Shown here piece after piece: positions 44,207 to 53,110 of a DNA stretch of 64,000 bases. Position 1 is the stretch's first letter, and every line of letters starts with the position of its first letter. The position numbers and the translations under genes were made by a program. This DNA comes from JAJFKX01 sp965230265 (GTDB taxonomy: Bacteria; Pseudomonadota; Gammaproteobacteria; Xanthomonadales; Wenzhouxiangellaceae). Where the stretch lies: NCBI GenBank assembly GCA_965230265.1, contig OZ245999.1:1364001-1428000 (forward strand), read 5' to 3'. A model generated the notes under the pieces. That model was not told the origin of the DNA. It ran no database searches and saw only the letters and a program-made list of their open reading frames with translations.

Positions 44207-46114
44207 ATGCCAGTAATTACGCTGCCCGATGGCAGCACCCGACAATTCGACCAACCTGTCAGTGTTCTTGATGTGGCCGCTGACATCGGTCCAGGCTTGG
44301 CAAAGGCAACGCTGGCCGGTGAGGTTGACGGTGAGCTGCTAGATGCCGTTGATGTTATCGATGGTGACGCCAGTCTAAGAATTATCACCAGTAAAGATGA
44401 GGAAGGCCTGGAAATCATCCGGCATTCGACCGCGCATTTGCTTGGTCAGGCTGTCAAGCAGTTGTTTCCTGATGCAAAAATGGTCATTGGCCCGGTGATC
44501 GACGATGGTTTTTATTACGATATCCAGCGTGATCAGCCTTTTGGTCAGGATGATTTGCCTAAAATCGAACAGCGGATGAAAGCGCTGGCCAAATCAGACA
44601 TCACTGTGGTCAAAACCATGACAGCACGAGAGGATGCCATTAAAGCCTTTGCGGAGCGAGGCGAAGAATACAAGCTGCGGCTGATTGAAGACATGGCGGA
44701 TGTCACTGCGATGGGGCTTTATCAGCATGATGACTATATTGATATGTGTCGTGGCCCACATGTCCCTCACCATCGCCACCTCGGTGCCTTCAAGCTGACA
44801 GGCCTGTCAGGTTCATACTGGCGTGGCGACAGCAATAACGAACAACTGCAGCGTATTTATGGCACAGCCTGGCGCAATGAAAAGGAACTCAAAGCCTATT
44901 TGCAGCGCCTGGAGGAAGCTGAAAAACGCGATCATCGCAAACTGGGACAGCGTCTGGATCTGTTTCATTTTGAAGAAACCGCTCCTGGTCAGCCATTCTG
45001 GCATGACAAAGGTTGGACGCTATATTCACTGCTGATGGATTACATGCGCAAAAAAGTGCGTGATCATGGCTATATAGAAGTTCACACTCCGCAGGTACTT
45101 AGTCTGGATTTTTGGAAATACACGGGTCATTGGGAAAAATATCGCGAGAACATGTTTGTGGTGGATGAATCTGCAGATACCGCTTTTGCGCTTAAGCCGA
45201 TGAACTGCCCGGGTAATGTGCAGGTGTATAAACAGGGGGTAAAAAGTTACCGTGATTTGCCGATCCGAATGGCAGAATTCGGTAAAGTGTTTCGCCATGA
45301 AGCCTCTGGTGCGCGCCATGGCTTAATGCGGGTGCAGGGGTTTACCCAGGACGACGCACACATTTTTTGTACCGATGTGCAACTGGAAGATGAAGTTGTG
45401 GCAATGTGCGCTTTGATTAAGGAAGTCTATGATGAACTGGGCTTTACCGAAGTCAAAGTTCAGCTTTCGACCCGGCCAGAGCAGCGTATCGGCTCAGACG
45501 AAGATTGGGACCGTGCCGAGCGGGCGCTCGAAAATGTTTGCCGCAAACTGGATCTGGATTGGTCTTTAAATGCCGGTGATGGTGCGTTTTATGCGCCCAA
45601 GCTGGATTTTCACTTAAGTGATGCCATTGGCCGTGTATGGCAATGCGGCACTATTCAAGTGGATATGAATTTGCCACACCGGCTGGATATCAACTATACC
45701 GGTGAAGATGGCGAAAAACACCGCCCACATATGGTACACCGCGCCATTATGGGTTCAATCGAACGCTTCTTGGGTGTGCTGATTGAACACTACGCGGGTG
45801 AATTCCCGTTGTGGTTGGCTCCTGTTCAGGCGGTATTGTTGAATATCACCGATGATCAGGCCGAATATGCCTCGGCTGTAGCGGCTGATTTGAAACAACA
45901 GGGTTTTCGTGTGATTACCGATTTGCGTAACGAGAAAATCGGCTTTAAAATCCGCGAACACACGTTGCAGAAAATCCCTTATCTATTGGTGGTTGGAGAC
46001 CGCGAAATGGAAGCCGGGAAAGTAGCCGTAAGGCTGCGCAACGGCAAAGACCTGGGCAGCATTCCAGCCGCCGAAGTTGGGACCGTGATGCAACAAACAT
46101 CGCAGTCAGGCTGA
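44207..46114 (+). CDS. thrS: Threonyl-tRNA synthetase
   Basis: The 635-residue enzyme charges tRNA-Thr. It has an N-terminal TGS domain (PVITLPDGSTRQFD), the editing domain with HSTAHLLGQAVKQLFPDA, and a class II catalytic core with the zinc-site MNCPGNVQVY, motif 2 FRHEASGARHGLMRVQGF, and a C-terminal anticodon-binding domain with ITDLRNEKIGFKIREH. First gene of the translation operon, followed by infC after 58 bases. Confidence 0.98.
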   Translation: MPVITLPDGSTRQFDQPVSVLDVAADIGPGLAKATLAGEVDGELLDAVDVIDGDASLRIITSKDEEGLEIIRHSTAHLLGQAVKQLFPDAKMVIGPVIDDGFYYDIQRDQPFGQDDLPKIEQRMKALAKSDITVVKTMTAREDAIKAFAERGEEYKLRLIEDMADVTAMGLYQHDDYIDMCRGPHVPHHRHLGAFKLTGLSGSYWRGDSNNEQLQRIYGTAWRNEKELKAYLQRLEEAEKRDHRKLGQRLDLFHFEETAPGQPFWHDKGWTLYSLLMDYMRKKVRDHGYIEVHTPQVLSLDFWKYTGHWEKYRENMFVVDESADTAFALKPMNCPGNVQVYKQGVKSYRDLPIRMAEFGKVFRHEASGARHGLMRVQGFTQDDAHIFCTDVQLEDEVVAMCALIKEVYDELGFTEVKVQLSTRPEQRIGSDEDWDRAERALENVCRKLDLDWSLNAGDGAFYAPKLDFHLSDAIGRVWQCGTIQVDMNLPHRLDINYTGEDGEKHRPHMVHRAIMGSIERFLGVLIEHYAGEFPLWLAPVQAVLLNITDDQAEYASAVAADLKQQGFRVITDLRNEKIGFKIREHTLQKIPYLLVVGDREMEAGKVAVRLRNGKDLGSIPAAEVGTVMQQTSQSG

Positions 46115-46172
46115 ATGCCCGATATAATGACAAGCCGACTATTAATTAAGTAACACTTACGGAGTAACACAC

Positions 46173-46688
46173 ATCGCGACCAGTAAAGATACCCGGCGGA
46201 ATGACGAAATAGATGCGCCGGAAGTTCGAGTGATTGACTCGAAAGGTGAACAGGCAGGCATTCACAAAATTGCGGATGCGCTGGAGATGGCAAAAGATGC
46301 CGACCTGGATTTGGTCGAATTGGTACCCAATGCCGAGCCACCTGTTTGCCGAATTATGGACTATGGCAAATACCGTTTCGAACAGGCCAAAAAAAATCAG
46401 GCGTCCAAGAAAAAGCAGAAGCAGGTACAGGTTAAAGAACTTAAGTTTCGACCTGGCACTGATATTCATGACTACCAGGTCAAGATGCGACGCCTGGTGA
46501 GCTTTATCGAAGATGGCAACAAAGTAAAGGTGACTTTGCGCTTTCGTGGACGGGAAATGGCCCACCAAGAACTGGGAATGGAATTGCTTGATCGTATCGA
46601 AGCCGATCTTGGAGACCTTGTTGTGATAGAGCAGCGTCCCAAAATGGAAGGTCGACAAGTCAGCATGATGCTCAGTGGCAAAAAGTAG
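46173..46688 (+). CDS. infC: Translation initiation factor IF-3 (ATC start)
   Basis: IF-3 keeps ribosomal subunits apart and checks the initiator tRNA. Beginning at an ATC codon at 46173, with GGAG (46161-46164) at correct spacing, the frame gives 171 residues: TSKDTRRNDEIDAPEVRVI at the N-terminus, the helical linker KYRFEQAKKNQASKKKQKQ and a C-domain ending REMAHQELGMELL. No ATG/GTG/TTG is available until 46230, which would remove the conserved N-terminus. Rare start codons are the rule for infC and underlie its autoregulation. Confidence 0.93.
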   Translation: MATSKDTRRNDEIDAPEVRVIDSKGEQAGIHKIADALEMAKDADLDLVELVPNAEPPVCRIMDYGKYRFEQAKKNQASKKKQKQVQVKELKFRPGTDIHDYQVKMRRLVSFIEDGNKVKVTLRFRGREMAHQELGMELLDRIEADLGDLVVIEQRPKMEGRQVSMMLSGKK

Positions 46689-46737
46689 TCTGAATTTTTA
46701 ATCATTATTCAGCCATTTCGCCATTGGGTGAATAGGG

Positions 46738-46767
46738 TTGTTAAATAAGCAGCCAGTCGCGTATAAT
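46738..46767 (+). promoter_or_regulatory. Promoter upstream of rpmI
   Basis: TTGTTA (46738-46743) and a perfect TATAAT (46762-46767), 18 bp apart, between infC and rpmI. It would allow L35/L20 to be made independently of thrS-infC. Confidence 0.6.
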
Positions 46768-46805
46768 CGCGGCACACAAGCGCTGGTAAGCACCGAAAGT
46801 ATCGA

Positions 46806-46821
46806 CCGGAAAGGTTTCCGG
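46806..46821 (+). promoter_or_regulatory. Leader hairpin before rpmI
   Basis: CCGGAAA pairs with TTTCCGG around GG in the rpmI leader, about 45 bases before the start. In many bacteria the rpmI-rplT leader is bound by L20; this hairpin may be part of such a site, but I could not fit a known consensus. Confidence 0.4.
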
Positions 46822-46866
46822 AGCGATCGCTTGCTGGAGTATTAAAAATATAGACAGGAGGCAGCT

Positions 46867-47064
46867 ATGCCCAAGATGAAAACCCATCGTGGTGCCGCGA
46901 AGCGGTTCCGCAAGACAGCCAGTGGCAAATTCAAACGTGGCCACGCGTTTACCAGCCATATTCTGACCAAAAAAGACACCAAGCAAAAACGACGCTTGCG
47001 GGCTACCGGCCACATTGCCGACTGCGATACCCGTGTGGTTCGTCGCATGCTGCCGTACGTGTAA
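46867..47064 (+). CDS. rpmI: Ribosomal protein L35
   Basis: 65 residues, highly basic, with MPKMKTHRGAAKRFRKTASG and HIADCDTRVVRRMLPYV. A strong GGAGG lies nine bases upstream of the ATG. L20 follows after 14 bases. Confidence 0.97.
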   Translation: MPKMKTHRGAAKRFRKTASGKFKRGHAFTSHILTKKDTKQKRRLRATGHIADCDTRVVRRMLPYV

Positions 47065-47078
47065 AGGAGGATTAGAAA

Positions 47079-47435
47079 ATGGCAAGAGTAAAACGTGGTG
47101 TACAGGCCAAGCGCCGCCACAATGCAGTGCTGTCCCGTGCTAAAGGCTATTACAACGCCCGTCGTAAAAATTTCCGGACTGCTACACAGGCAGTCACCAA
47201 AGCCGGTCAATATGCGTACCGCGATCGCCGTCAGCGCAAGCGTGATTTCCGTTCATTATGGATTGTGCGGATTAATGCTGCTGCCCGTGAACATGGGCTG
47301 TCTTACAGCCGCATGATGCATGGTCTAAAACTGGCGGAAATTGAAATTGACCGCAAAATGCTGGCTAACCTGGCAATTACTGACAAAGCAGCGTTTGGTC
47401 AGTTGGCCGAACAGGCATCTGCAAAACTGGCATAA
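47079..47435 (+). CDS. rplT: Ribosomal protein L20
   Basis: 118 residues, the usual length, with MARVKRGVQAKRRHNAVL, AKGYYNARRKNFR and SYSRMMHGLKLAEIEIDRK. It is an early 50S assembly protein and a known autoregulator of its operon. GGAGG precedes the ATG. Confidence 0.98.
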   Translation: MARVKRGVQAKRRHNAVLSRAKGYYNARRKNFRTATQAVTKAGQYAYRDRRQRKRDFRSLWIVRINAAAREHGLSYSRMMHGLKLAEIEIDRKMLANLAITDKAAFGQLAEQASAKLA

Positions 47436-47506
47436 TCGGCCTTAGTGTCGTCAGTCAGTTTCTGCTACTAAAGCTCGTATACCGGGCTTTCCCCTGGTTT
47501 AATGTG

Positions 47507-47529
47507 ATGACTATCCACTGGATGGTCAT
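47507..47529 (+). promoter_or_regulatory. Stem-loop between rplT and pheS
   Basis: ATGACTATCC pairs with GGATGGTCAT (one G-T wobble) around a three-base loop. No T tract follows, so it is not a clear terminator. It may be a processing or attenuation element; no Phe-rich leader peptide was found. Confidence 0.4.
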
Positions 47530-47585
47530 TGGCTATTAAGCGGTCAGTAAGGCACGATTTAGCACAGCAGTTGGACAGCACAACC

Positions 47586-48599
47586 ATGGAAACGCATACA
47601 ACCGATAATTTACTGGATCAGGCACAAGCTGAAATAGCCGCTGCCAATGATTTGGATGCCATTGAAGCCTGTCGGCTGCACTGGTTGGGACGCAAAGGGC
47701 TGGTCACTCAGCAGCTCAAACAGTTGGGTCAAATGGATGCTGATGCGCGTCGCATTGCCGGTCAGCAGATTAACCAGGTTAAAGTCAAAATTGTTGAGCT
47801 ATTAGAAGCCCGCCGTGAGACTTTACAAAGTGCAGCCTTAGAGCAGCAGCTCAAACAAGAACGGCTGGATGTGACTTTACCAGGCAGACAACGGTTTATC
47901 GGTGGTTTGCACCCGGTAACCCGTACCATGAATCGCATGGTGGAAATTTTTGAGTCTTTGGGCTTTCAGGTTGCGACCGGACCAGAGATTGAAGATGATG
48001 AACATAATTTTGAAGCACTGAACTTCCCGGCACATCATCCTGCACGGGCAATGCATGATACTTTTTATTTCCCTGATGGCCGTTTACTCAGAACGCATAC
48101 CTCACCGGTACAGGTTCGCGCTTTGCGGGGGCAGGACTTGCCGGTTCGCGTGATAGCACCAGGCAGGGTATACCGCAGCGATTCGGATCAAACGCATACC
48201 CCCATGTTTAATCAGCTGGAAGGTTTGCTGGTGGCAGAGCAGGTTACGTTTGCTGACCTTAAAGGCATATTGCAGCAATTCGTCAATACTTTTTTTGAAC
48301 AGTCACTGGAGATGCGTTTACGTCCTTCGTATTTTCCATTTACCGAACCTTCAGCAGAGGTGGACATTGCCTGGCACCGCACCGATGCCGATGGTAATAC
48401 CAGTACCAGCTGGCTGGAGGTTTTGGGTTGCGGCATGGTGCATCCCAACGTGTTGGAAAACTGTGGTATAGATAGTGAGCGTTATACCGGCTATGCCTTT
48501 GGCATGGGGATCGAACGCTTTGCCATGTTGCGTTACGGGGTCACCGATTTGCGCCAATTTTTTGAGAATGAGTTGTCATTCCTGGAGCAGTTCGCATGA
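47586..48599 (+). CDS. pheS: Phenylalanyl-tRNA synthetase alpha subunit
   Basis: 337 residues: an N-terminal coiled coil, then the class II core with FESLGFQVATGPEIEDD, HTSPVQVRAL, RVYRSDSDQTHTPMFNQLEG (motif 2 as FNQLEG) and the C-terminal GIERFAMLRYGVTDLRQFF. ATG 47586 agrees with the usual length (E. coli 327); a longer frame to 47529 would add 19 unlikely residues. Stop overlaps the pheT ATG by four bases. Confidence 0.97.
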   Translation: METHTTDNLLDQAQAEIAAANDLDAIEACRLHWLGRKGLVTQQLKQLGQMDADARRIAGQQINQVKVKIVELLEARRETLQSAALEQQLKQERLDVTLPGRQRFIGGLHPVTRTMNRMVEIFESLGFQVATGPEIEDDEHNFEALNFPAHHPARAMHDTFYFPDGRLLRTHTSPVQVRALRGQDLPVRVIAPGRVYRSDSDQTHTPMFNQLEGLLVAEQVTFADLKGILQQFVNTFFEQSLEMRLRPSYFPFTEPSAEVDIAWHRTDADGNTSTSWLEVLGCGMVHPNVLENCGIDSERYTGYAFGMGIERFAMLRYGVTDLRQFFENELSFLEQFA

Positions 48600-51061
48600 A
48601 ATTTAACGTGAACTGGCTGGCTGAGATTGTTGGCCAAAGCTTACAGCCTGAAACATTAGCGGACACGTTAACTTCTGCGGGTTTGGAAGTCGATGGCGTG
48701 ACACCTGCCGCAGATGAGTTCACCGGTGTCGTGGTCGCTAGAATTACGCAGTGTGAACAACACCCGGATGCTGACAAATTGCGCCTGTGCCAGGTCGATT
48801 ATGGACAGGCAGAAGCAGTACAAATTGTTTGTGGTGCACCCAACGCCCGAACCGGTTTGGTTGCTCCACTGGCCACTGTGGGAGCAGTGTTGCCGGGTGG
48901 TTTTAAAATAAAACCCGCCAAGCTGCGTGGTATTGAATCGCAGGGGATGCTTTGTTCGGGCAAAGAGCTGGGTCTGGATGATGATGCCTCTGGCTTAATG
49001 GAGCTGCCAGAAGACGCACCGATCGGTGAAAATCTGCACGACTGGCTGGACCTGGACGATACGGTGATCGAGCTGGATTTAACCCCTAATCGTGCCGATT
49101 GCCTGTCTTTACGAGGGCTTGCGCGTGAAGTGTGCGCCATCAATGGTCAGGTTTTTAAGCCGGATGATTCGCTGACAGTTGCGTCACAGACAGACACAAA
49201 ATTTAAAATCAGCATAGAAAATTTTGACGATTGCCCACGTTATGCTGGCCGCATAATAGAAAATATTGATCCCAATGCCAGCAGTCCGGTGTGGATGCAG
49301 GAAAGGCTACGCCGCTGCGGTTTACGCAGTAAATCGCCTTTGGTGGATGTGACCAATTATGTTTTGCTGGAAATGGGCCAGCCATTGCATGCATTTGATC
49401 TGGATCGTTTAAAGCATAACGATGGCAGTCTGCCTGTAATTGGTGTACGTCGTGCCAATGCAGGAGAAAAACTAACCCTGCTAAATGATCAGGCTGTCGA
49501 TTTAACCTCTGAACATTTAATCATTACAGCCGATGATCAGCCTGAAGCGACAGCAGGCCTTATGGGTGGGCTGGATACAGCCGTTACGGATGATACCACC
49601 AGCGTGTTACTGGAAAGTGCCTGGTTTAGCCCGCGGATGATTATGGGGCGTGCGCGCAATTTTGGCATCACCAGTGATGCTGCTCATCGATTTGAGCGCG
49701 GGATTGACCCCACTATTCAGTTATTGGCATTAGAGCGGGCGACTGAACTGCTTTTGCAGATTGCGGGAGGCCAACCGGGGCCGATAGTTGTACTGGAACA
49801 AGCTGATCAATTGCCGCAGGCCCCTCGGATTCGTTTTCGCTTGAGCCGTTGTAATGGATTACTGGGTCTGGCGCTTGAAGCACAACAGGTAACCGCTATT
49901 TTGTCAGCGCTGGGAATGCAGGTTGAACCTGATGAGGCTGACAGCAATGTCTGGCAGGTGACGCCACCATCGGCAAGGCTGGATATTGCGCTGGAAGTTG
50001 ATCTGATCGAAGAAATCGCGCGTATACACGGCTTTGAACATATCCCGGATCAATTACCTGCTGGAGCCCTATCTCTGCAGCCGAAGCCGGAAGCGGTTTT
50101 GCCATTGAAACGCCTGGAATCGTTGTGCGTCGATCTGGGTTATCAACAGGCCATGACTTATAGCTTTGTCGAGCGCAGTTGGTTGCAACCATTTGGTATG
50201 GCTGAAACAGCGATTGAATTGGCCAACCCCATCAGCCAGGAGTTGGCGGTGATGCGGCCGGCATTAATTCCTGGACTGGTTGCTGCAGTACAACGCAATT
50301 TGCGTAAATATACCGGTCAGCAGCGCGGTACTGTCAGGTTATTTGAAACCGGCACTGTATTTGCCAAAGATGTAAATATAAAAAATGTACCGGTAGCGGG
50401 TTATAGAGAAAATCAACGCCTGGGTTTAGCGGCTTGTGGTCGCCGGCAACCAGAACAGTGGCAAGTCAATGAAAAGCAGGCTGGTCTGGATTTTTATGCT
50501 TTCAAAGGCGACATTGAAGCCGTGCTCAGCCTAACGCAGGGTGAGTTGTCTTTCCAGCCTTGCGAGTCCGATGGTAAGCGCCAGTTCTTACACCCGGGGC
50601 AAAGCGCGGATATTTTGCTTGCAAGCAATGGCAATGCTTCAGTTTGCATTGGCTGGATGGGTTTATTGCACCCTGGCTTACGCAAAAAACTGGGGCTGGA
50701 TACAGCCGTTTACGTGGCAGAGCTGGATATGGATAAGGTGCGTAACAGTCAGGTACCAAATTTCCAAAAATCGTCAAAATTCCCCGCTATTCGCCGCGAT
50801 CTTGCTTTGATCGTCCCTGAAAGTGTTACTGCGCAACAAGTTTTGGATTGCGTTAGAAAACATGCAGATGAGCACCTAAAATCAACTTTTTTGTTTGATG
50901 TTTATCAAGGTGCTGGGGTCGAATCTGGCTATAAAAGCCTTGCTATCGGCTTGATTTTGCAGGATGATTACCAGACGTTAACCGATGAAACTGCTGACGA
51001 GAATGCAACACGCGTTTTGTCTGGTTTAAAACAAGACCACGACATACGCATAAGAGACTGA
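48596..51061 (+). CDS. pheT: Phenylalanyl-tRNA synthetase beta subunit
   Basis: 821 residues (E. coli 795). Opens MKFNVNWLAEIVGQSL, has an EMAP/OB-like tRNA-binding domain (ITQCEQHPDADKLRLCQVDY), the B3/B4 editing region, B5 domain, a catalytically inactive class II-like core and a C-terminal anticodon-binding FDX domain (FPAIRRDLALIVPE, LFDVYQGAGVESGYKSLAI). It pairs with PheS in an alpha2-beta2 enzyme. Confidence 0.97.
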   Translation: MKFNVNWLAEIVGQSLQPETLADTLTSAGLEVDGVTPAADEFTGVVVARITQCEQHPDADKLRLCQVDYGQAEAVQIVCGAPNARTGLVAPLATVGAVLPGGFKIKPAKLRGIESQGMLCSGKELGLDDDASGLMELPEDAPIGENLHDWLDLDDTVIELDLTPNRADCLSLRGLAREVCAINGQVFKPDDSLTVASQTDTKFKISIENFDDCPRYAGRIIENIDPNASSPVWMQERLRRCGLRSKSPLVDVTNYVLLEMGQPLHAFDLDRLKHNDGSLPVIGVRRANAGEKLTLLNDQAVDLTSEHLIITADDQPEATAGLMGGLDTAVTDDTTSVLLESAWFSPRMIMGRARNFGITSDAAHRFERGIDPTIQLLALERATELLLQIAGGQPGPIVVLEQADQLPQAPRIRFRLSRCNGLLGLALEAQQVTAILSALGMQVEPDEADSNVWQVTPPSARLDIALEVDLIEEIARIHGFEHIPDQLPAGALSLQPKPEAVLPLKRLESLCVDLGYQQAMTYSFVERSWLQPFGMAETAIELANPISQELAVMRPALIPGLVAAVQRNLRKYTGQQRGTVRLFETGTVFAKDVNIKNVPVAGYRENQRLGLAACGRRQPEQWQVNEKQAGLDFYAFKGDIEAVLSLTQGELSFQPCESDGKRQFLHPGQSADILLASNGNASVCIGWMGLLHPGLRKKLGLDTAVYVAELDMDKVRNSQVPNFQKSSKFPAIRRDLALIVPESVTAQQVLDCVRKHADEHLKSTFLFDVYQGAGVESGYKSLAIGLILQDDYQTLTDETADENATRVLSGLKQDHDIRIRD

Positions 51062-51066
51062 ATGTT

Positions 51067-51369
51067 ATGGCATTGACCAAAGCTGATCTGGCCACCGCAT
51101 TGTTTGATGAGGTGGGTTTAAACAAACGCGAAGCGCGTGAGTTTATTGATAATTATTTTGAAGCTATCCGGAGCTCTCTGGAAGGTGGAGACAGTGTTAA
51201 GCTGTCAGGCTTTGGCAATTTTCAGCTACGCGACAAGAAGACGCGACCTGGACGTAACCCTAAAACCGGTGAAGAAATACCGATCACAGCAAGACGCGTA
51301 GTGACTTTCAAACCCGGTCAAAAACTTCGTAATCGAGTAGAAAGTTATGTTGGATCAGGGGACCAATAA
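51067..51369 (+). CDS. ihfA: Integration host factor subunit alpha
   Basis: IHF-alpha of 100 residues, a DNA-bending histone-like protein: MALTKADLATALFDEVGLNK, SGFGNFQLRDKKTRPGRNP (with the intercalating Pro arm) and ITARRVVTFKPGQKL. It sits immediately after pheT, as in many gammaproteobacteria, and overlaps the merR-type gene by 23 bases. Confidence 0.96.
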   Translation: MALTKADLATALFDEVGLNKREAREFIDNYFEAIRSSLEGGDSVKLSGFGNFQLRDKKTRPGRNPKTGEEIPITARRVVTFKPGQKLRNRVESYVGSGDQ

Positions 51370-51703
51370 AGAATTACCCAATATTCCTGCCAAACGGTAT
51401 TTTACGATTGGTGAAGTAGGGGAGCTATGTGCGGTCAAACCGCATGTGCTGCGTTACTGGGAGCAGGAGTTTGATCAACTAAAACCCGTTAAGCGCCGTG
51501 GTAACCGTCGTTATTATCAGCGCCATGATGTGTTACTGGTTCGCCAGATCCGGGCCTTATTGTATGAGCAAGGCTATACCATCGGTGGCGCACGACAGAT
51601 GTTAAATGGTGAGGCTTCTCAAGATGACATCTCAAGAAGTCATCAAATTATCAAGCAGTTAAAAGCAGAACTTGAAGAAATACTTTTAGTTCTGAAAACT
51701 TGA
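51347..51703 (+). CDS. MerR family transcriptional regulator
   Basis: 118 residues: KRYFTIGEVGELCAVKPHVL and LRYWEQEFDQLKP are the winged helix-turn-helix, followed by YYQRHDVLLVRQIRALLYE and a short coiled coil. No metal-binding cysteines at the C-terminus. Its conserved position after ihfA suggests a co-regulated factor whose target is unknown. It overlaps ihfA by 23 bases. Confidence 0.92.
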   Translation: MLDQGTNKELPNIPAKRYFTIGEVGELCAVKPHVLRYWEQEFDQLKPVKRRGNRRYYQRHDVLLVRQIRALLYEQGYTIGGARQMLNGEASQDDISRSHQIIKQLKAELEEILLVLKT

Positions 51704-51741
51704 TTAATCATCGAGCGTTCAGTTCACCCTACCTCTTAAAG

Positions 51742-51758
51742 AACAGGCGTTGCCTGTT
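51742..51758. terminator. Bidirectional terminator-like hairpin
   Basis: AACAGGC pairs with GCCTGTT around GTT, between the converging merR-type and ThrE-type genes. Flanking A and T residues are modest, so termination strength is uncertain in both directions. Confidence 0.5.
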
Positions 51759-51768
51759 TCTACCACTT

Positions 51769-53061
51769 TTATAACTCGTTTTTTGGGGCGACTAACACAC
51801 TGGCGACGATCATGCCGGTGGTTAGTGCCACTGCTGTAATGACTGCGAGAAAACCCGTTTGAATCCCTGAGATGATATCGGCATTGAGCAGATCACTTAG
51901 ACTGCGAAAGCCGACACTGCCGGGTACCAGTAGCAATAAGCCCGGTGTATGCAGAATACTGCTTGGACGTGTTGTCACACGCGCGAAAATATTACCGACC
52001 AGGCCCACCACAAGTGCGCCGGCAAATGCGCCCAAAGGCGCATCCAATAACATATTGCCAGCCATTGAGGCGTACCAGGCGATAATCACAGCAACCAAAA
52101 TCCAGGCCCAGTCACGCAAATAAGCATTAAACAGCAGTGCAAACCCGATGGTTGCTACCAAGGTGGCCAAGATTTGGTATTCAGTACCGACCAAGACTGG
52201 TGTAACACTGGGGGGTGTGCCGACCAGAGCTTGGGCGATAGTGCCGCCCAATGCCAACCCAAACCCCAGGGTGGCAAACACCAGCAGCACACCGGCCAGG
52301 CGTGAACTGCCTGATACCAGGTGCCCGGTGGACAATTCTCTGGTAGCGATGGTCAGGCCCAGACCCGGCAACAGTGCGATCATGCCAGCCATGGTCGCTG
52401 GCATTACAGCCGTTTGTTGTTGCCATCCACACCAGCAAAAAGTAATGAGTGACACCGCTGTGGCGCACAAAGGCACAAATAATCGATCAATAGCAGTAAA
52501 TCGACCCGTAAAAATGGCCAGGATTCCCATCGCAGAACCGGCGATGCCGGCCAATATCGCTTCATTCCAGCCGCCACCCAGCATTAATGCGGTTGGCATG
52601 GAAATCATCACGTAGGCCAGGAAGGACAACCAGGCGTTGTATAAAGGTTTGCGGTTTAGAATATCGCTGACCTGTTCTGCCGCCAGTGCCGGATTACCAG
52701 AACCCAACCCCACTTTTTCAACGATTTCAGTAATATCGGTCAAACGGCTAAAGTCAGTTCCAGCCTGATTTACCCGGACCAGATAGGTATGCTGGCGGTG
52801 GCCATCACCCAGTGCCGCCATCAATGCGGTAGGCGTGCTGAAAAACTGAGCAGATAGCCCCAGTCTTTCAGCGACTTTGACCAATGCGGCTTCCAGACGA
52901 TGCGCCGGTGCGCCCAGTGTCAATAATGCGCGCCCCATAATCAGAATTAAATTTGCAGGGCCGCTCACTTCAGAAGGCAAGTCCTGTTGATCACTGTAAT
53001 CGGTGGCAGTGCCTGGATTATTAAATATCACAAAATTTATCCAAATAAAGGTTTGTGGCAA
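51769..53061 (-). CDS. ThrE/YjjP-YjjB family threonine/serine exporter
   Basis: The product (430 residues with the TTG start) combines both parts of the ThrE family: a cytosolic DUF1212 part (RALLTLGAPAHRLEAALVKV, TPTALMAALGDGHRQHTYLV) and about ten membrane helices ending in the ThrE_2 domain (HTPGLLLLVPGSVGFRSLSD). Such proteins export threonine or serine. Start is doubtful: TTG at 53061 or GTG at 53031; neither has a good ribosome binding site. It is divergent from serC with only about 50 bases between, so promoters probably overlap. Confidence 0.85.
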   Translation of the reverse strand: MPQTFIWINFVIFNNPGTATDYSDQQDLPSEVSGPANLILIMGRALLTLGAPAHRLEAALVKVAERLGLSAQFFSTPTALMAALGDGHRQHTYLVRVNQAGTDFSRLTDITEIVEKVGLGSGNPALAAEQVSDILNRKPLYNAWLSFLAYVMISMPTALMLGGGWNEAILAGIAGSAMGILAIFTGRFTAIDRLFVPLCATAVSLITFCWCGWQQQTAVMPATMAGMIALLPGLGLTIATRELSTGHLVSGSSRLAGVLLVFATLGFGLALGGTIAQALVGTPPSVTPVLVGTEYQILATLVATIGFALLFNAYLRDWAWILVAVIIAWYASMAGNMLLDAPLGAFAGALVVGLVGNIFARVTTRPSSILHTPGLLLLVPGSVGFRSLSDLLNADIISGIQTGFLAVITAVALTTGMIVASVLVAPKNEL

Positions 53062-53110
53062 AGGTACAATGACCGATATTCTGTCGGATTAACTGATTAC
53101 AACTGTCTGT

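Noticed and set aside
47507..47539. A 10-codon frame before pheS as a phenylalanine attenuator leader
   Set aside because: It encodes no Phe, and the hairpin in it has no T tract, so the E. coli pheM-type attenuator is not supported.
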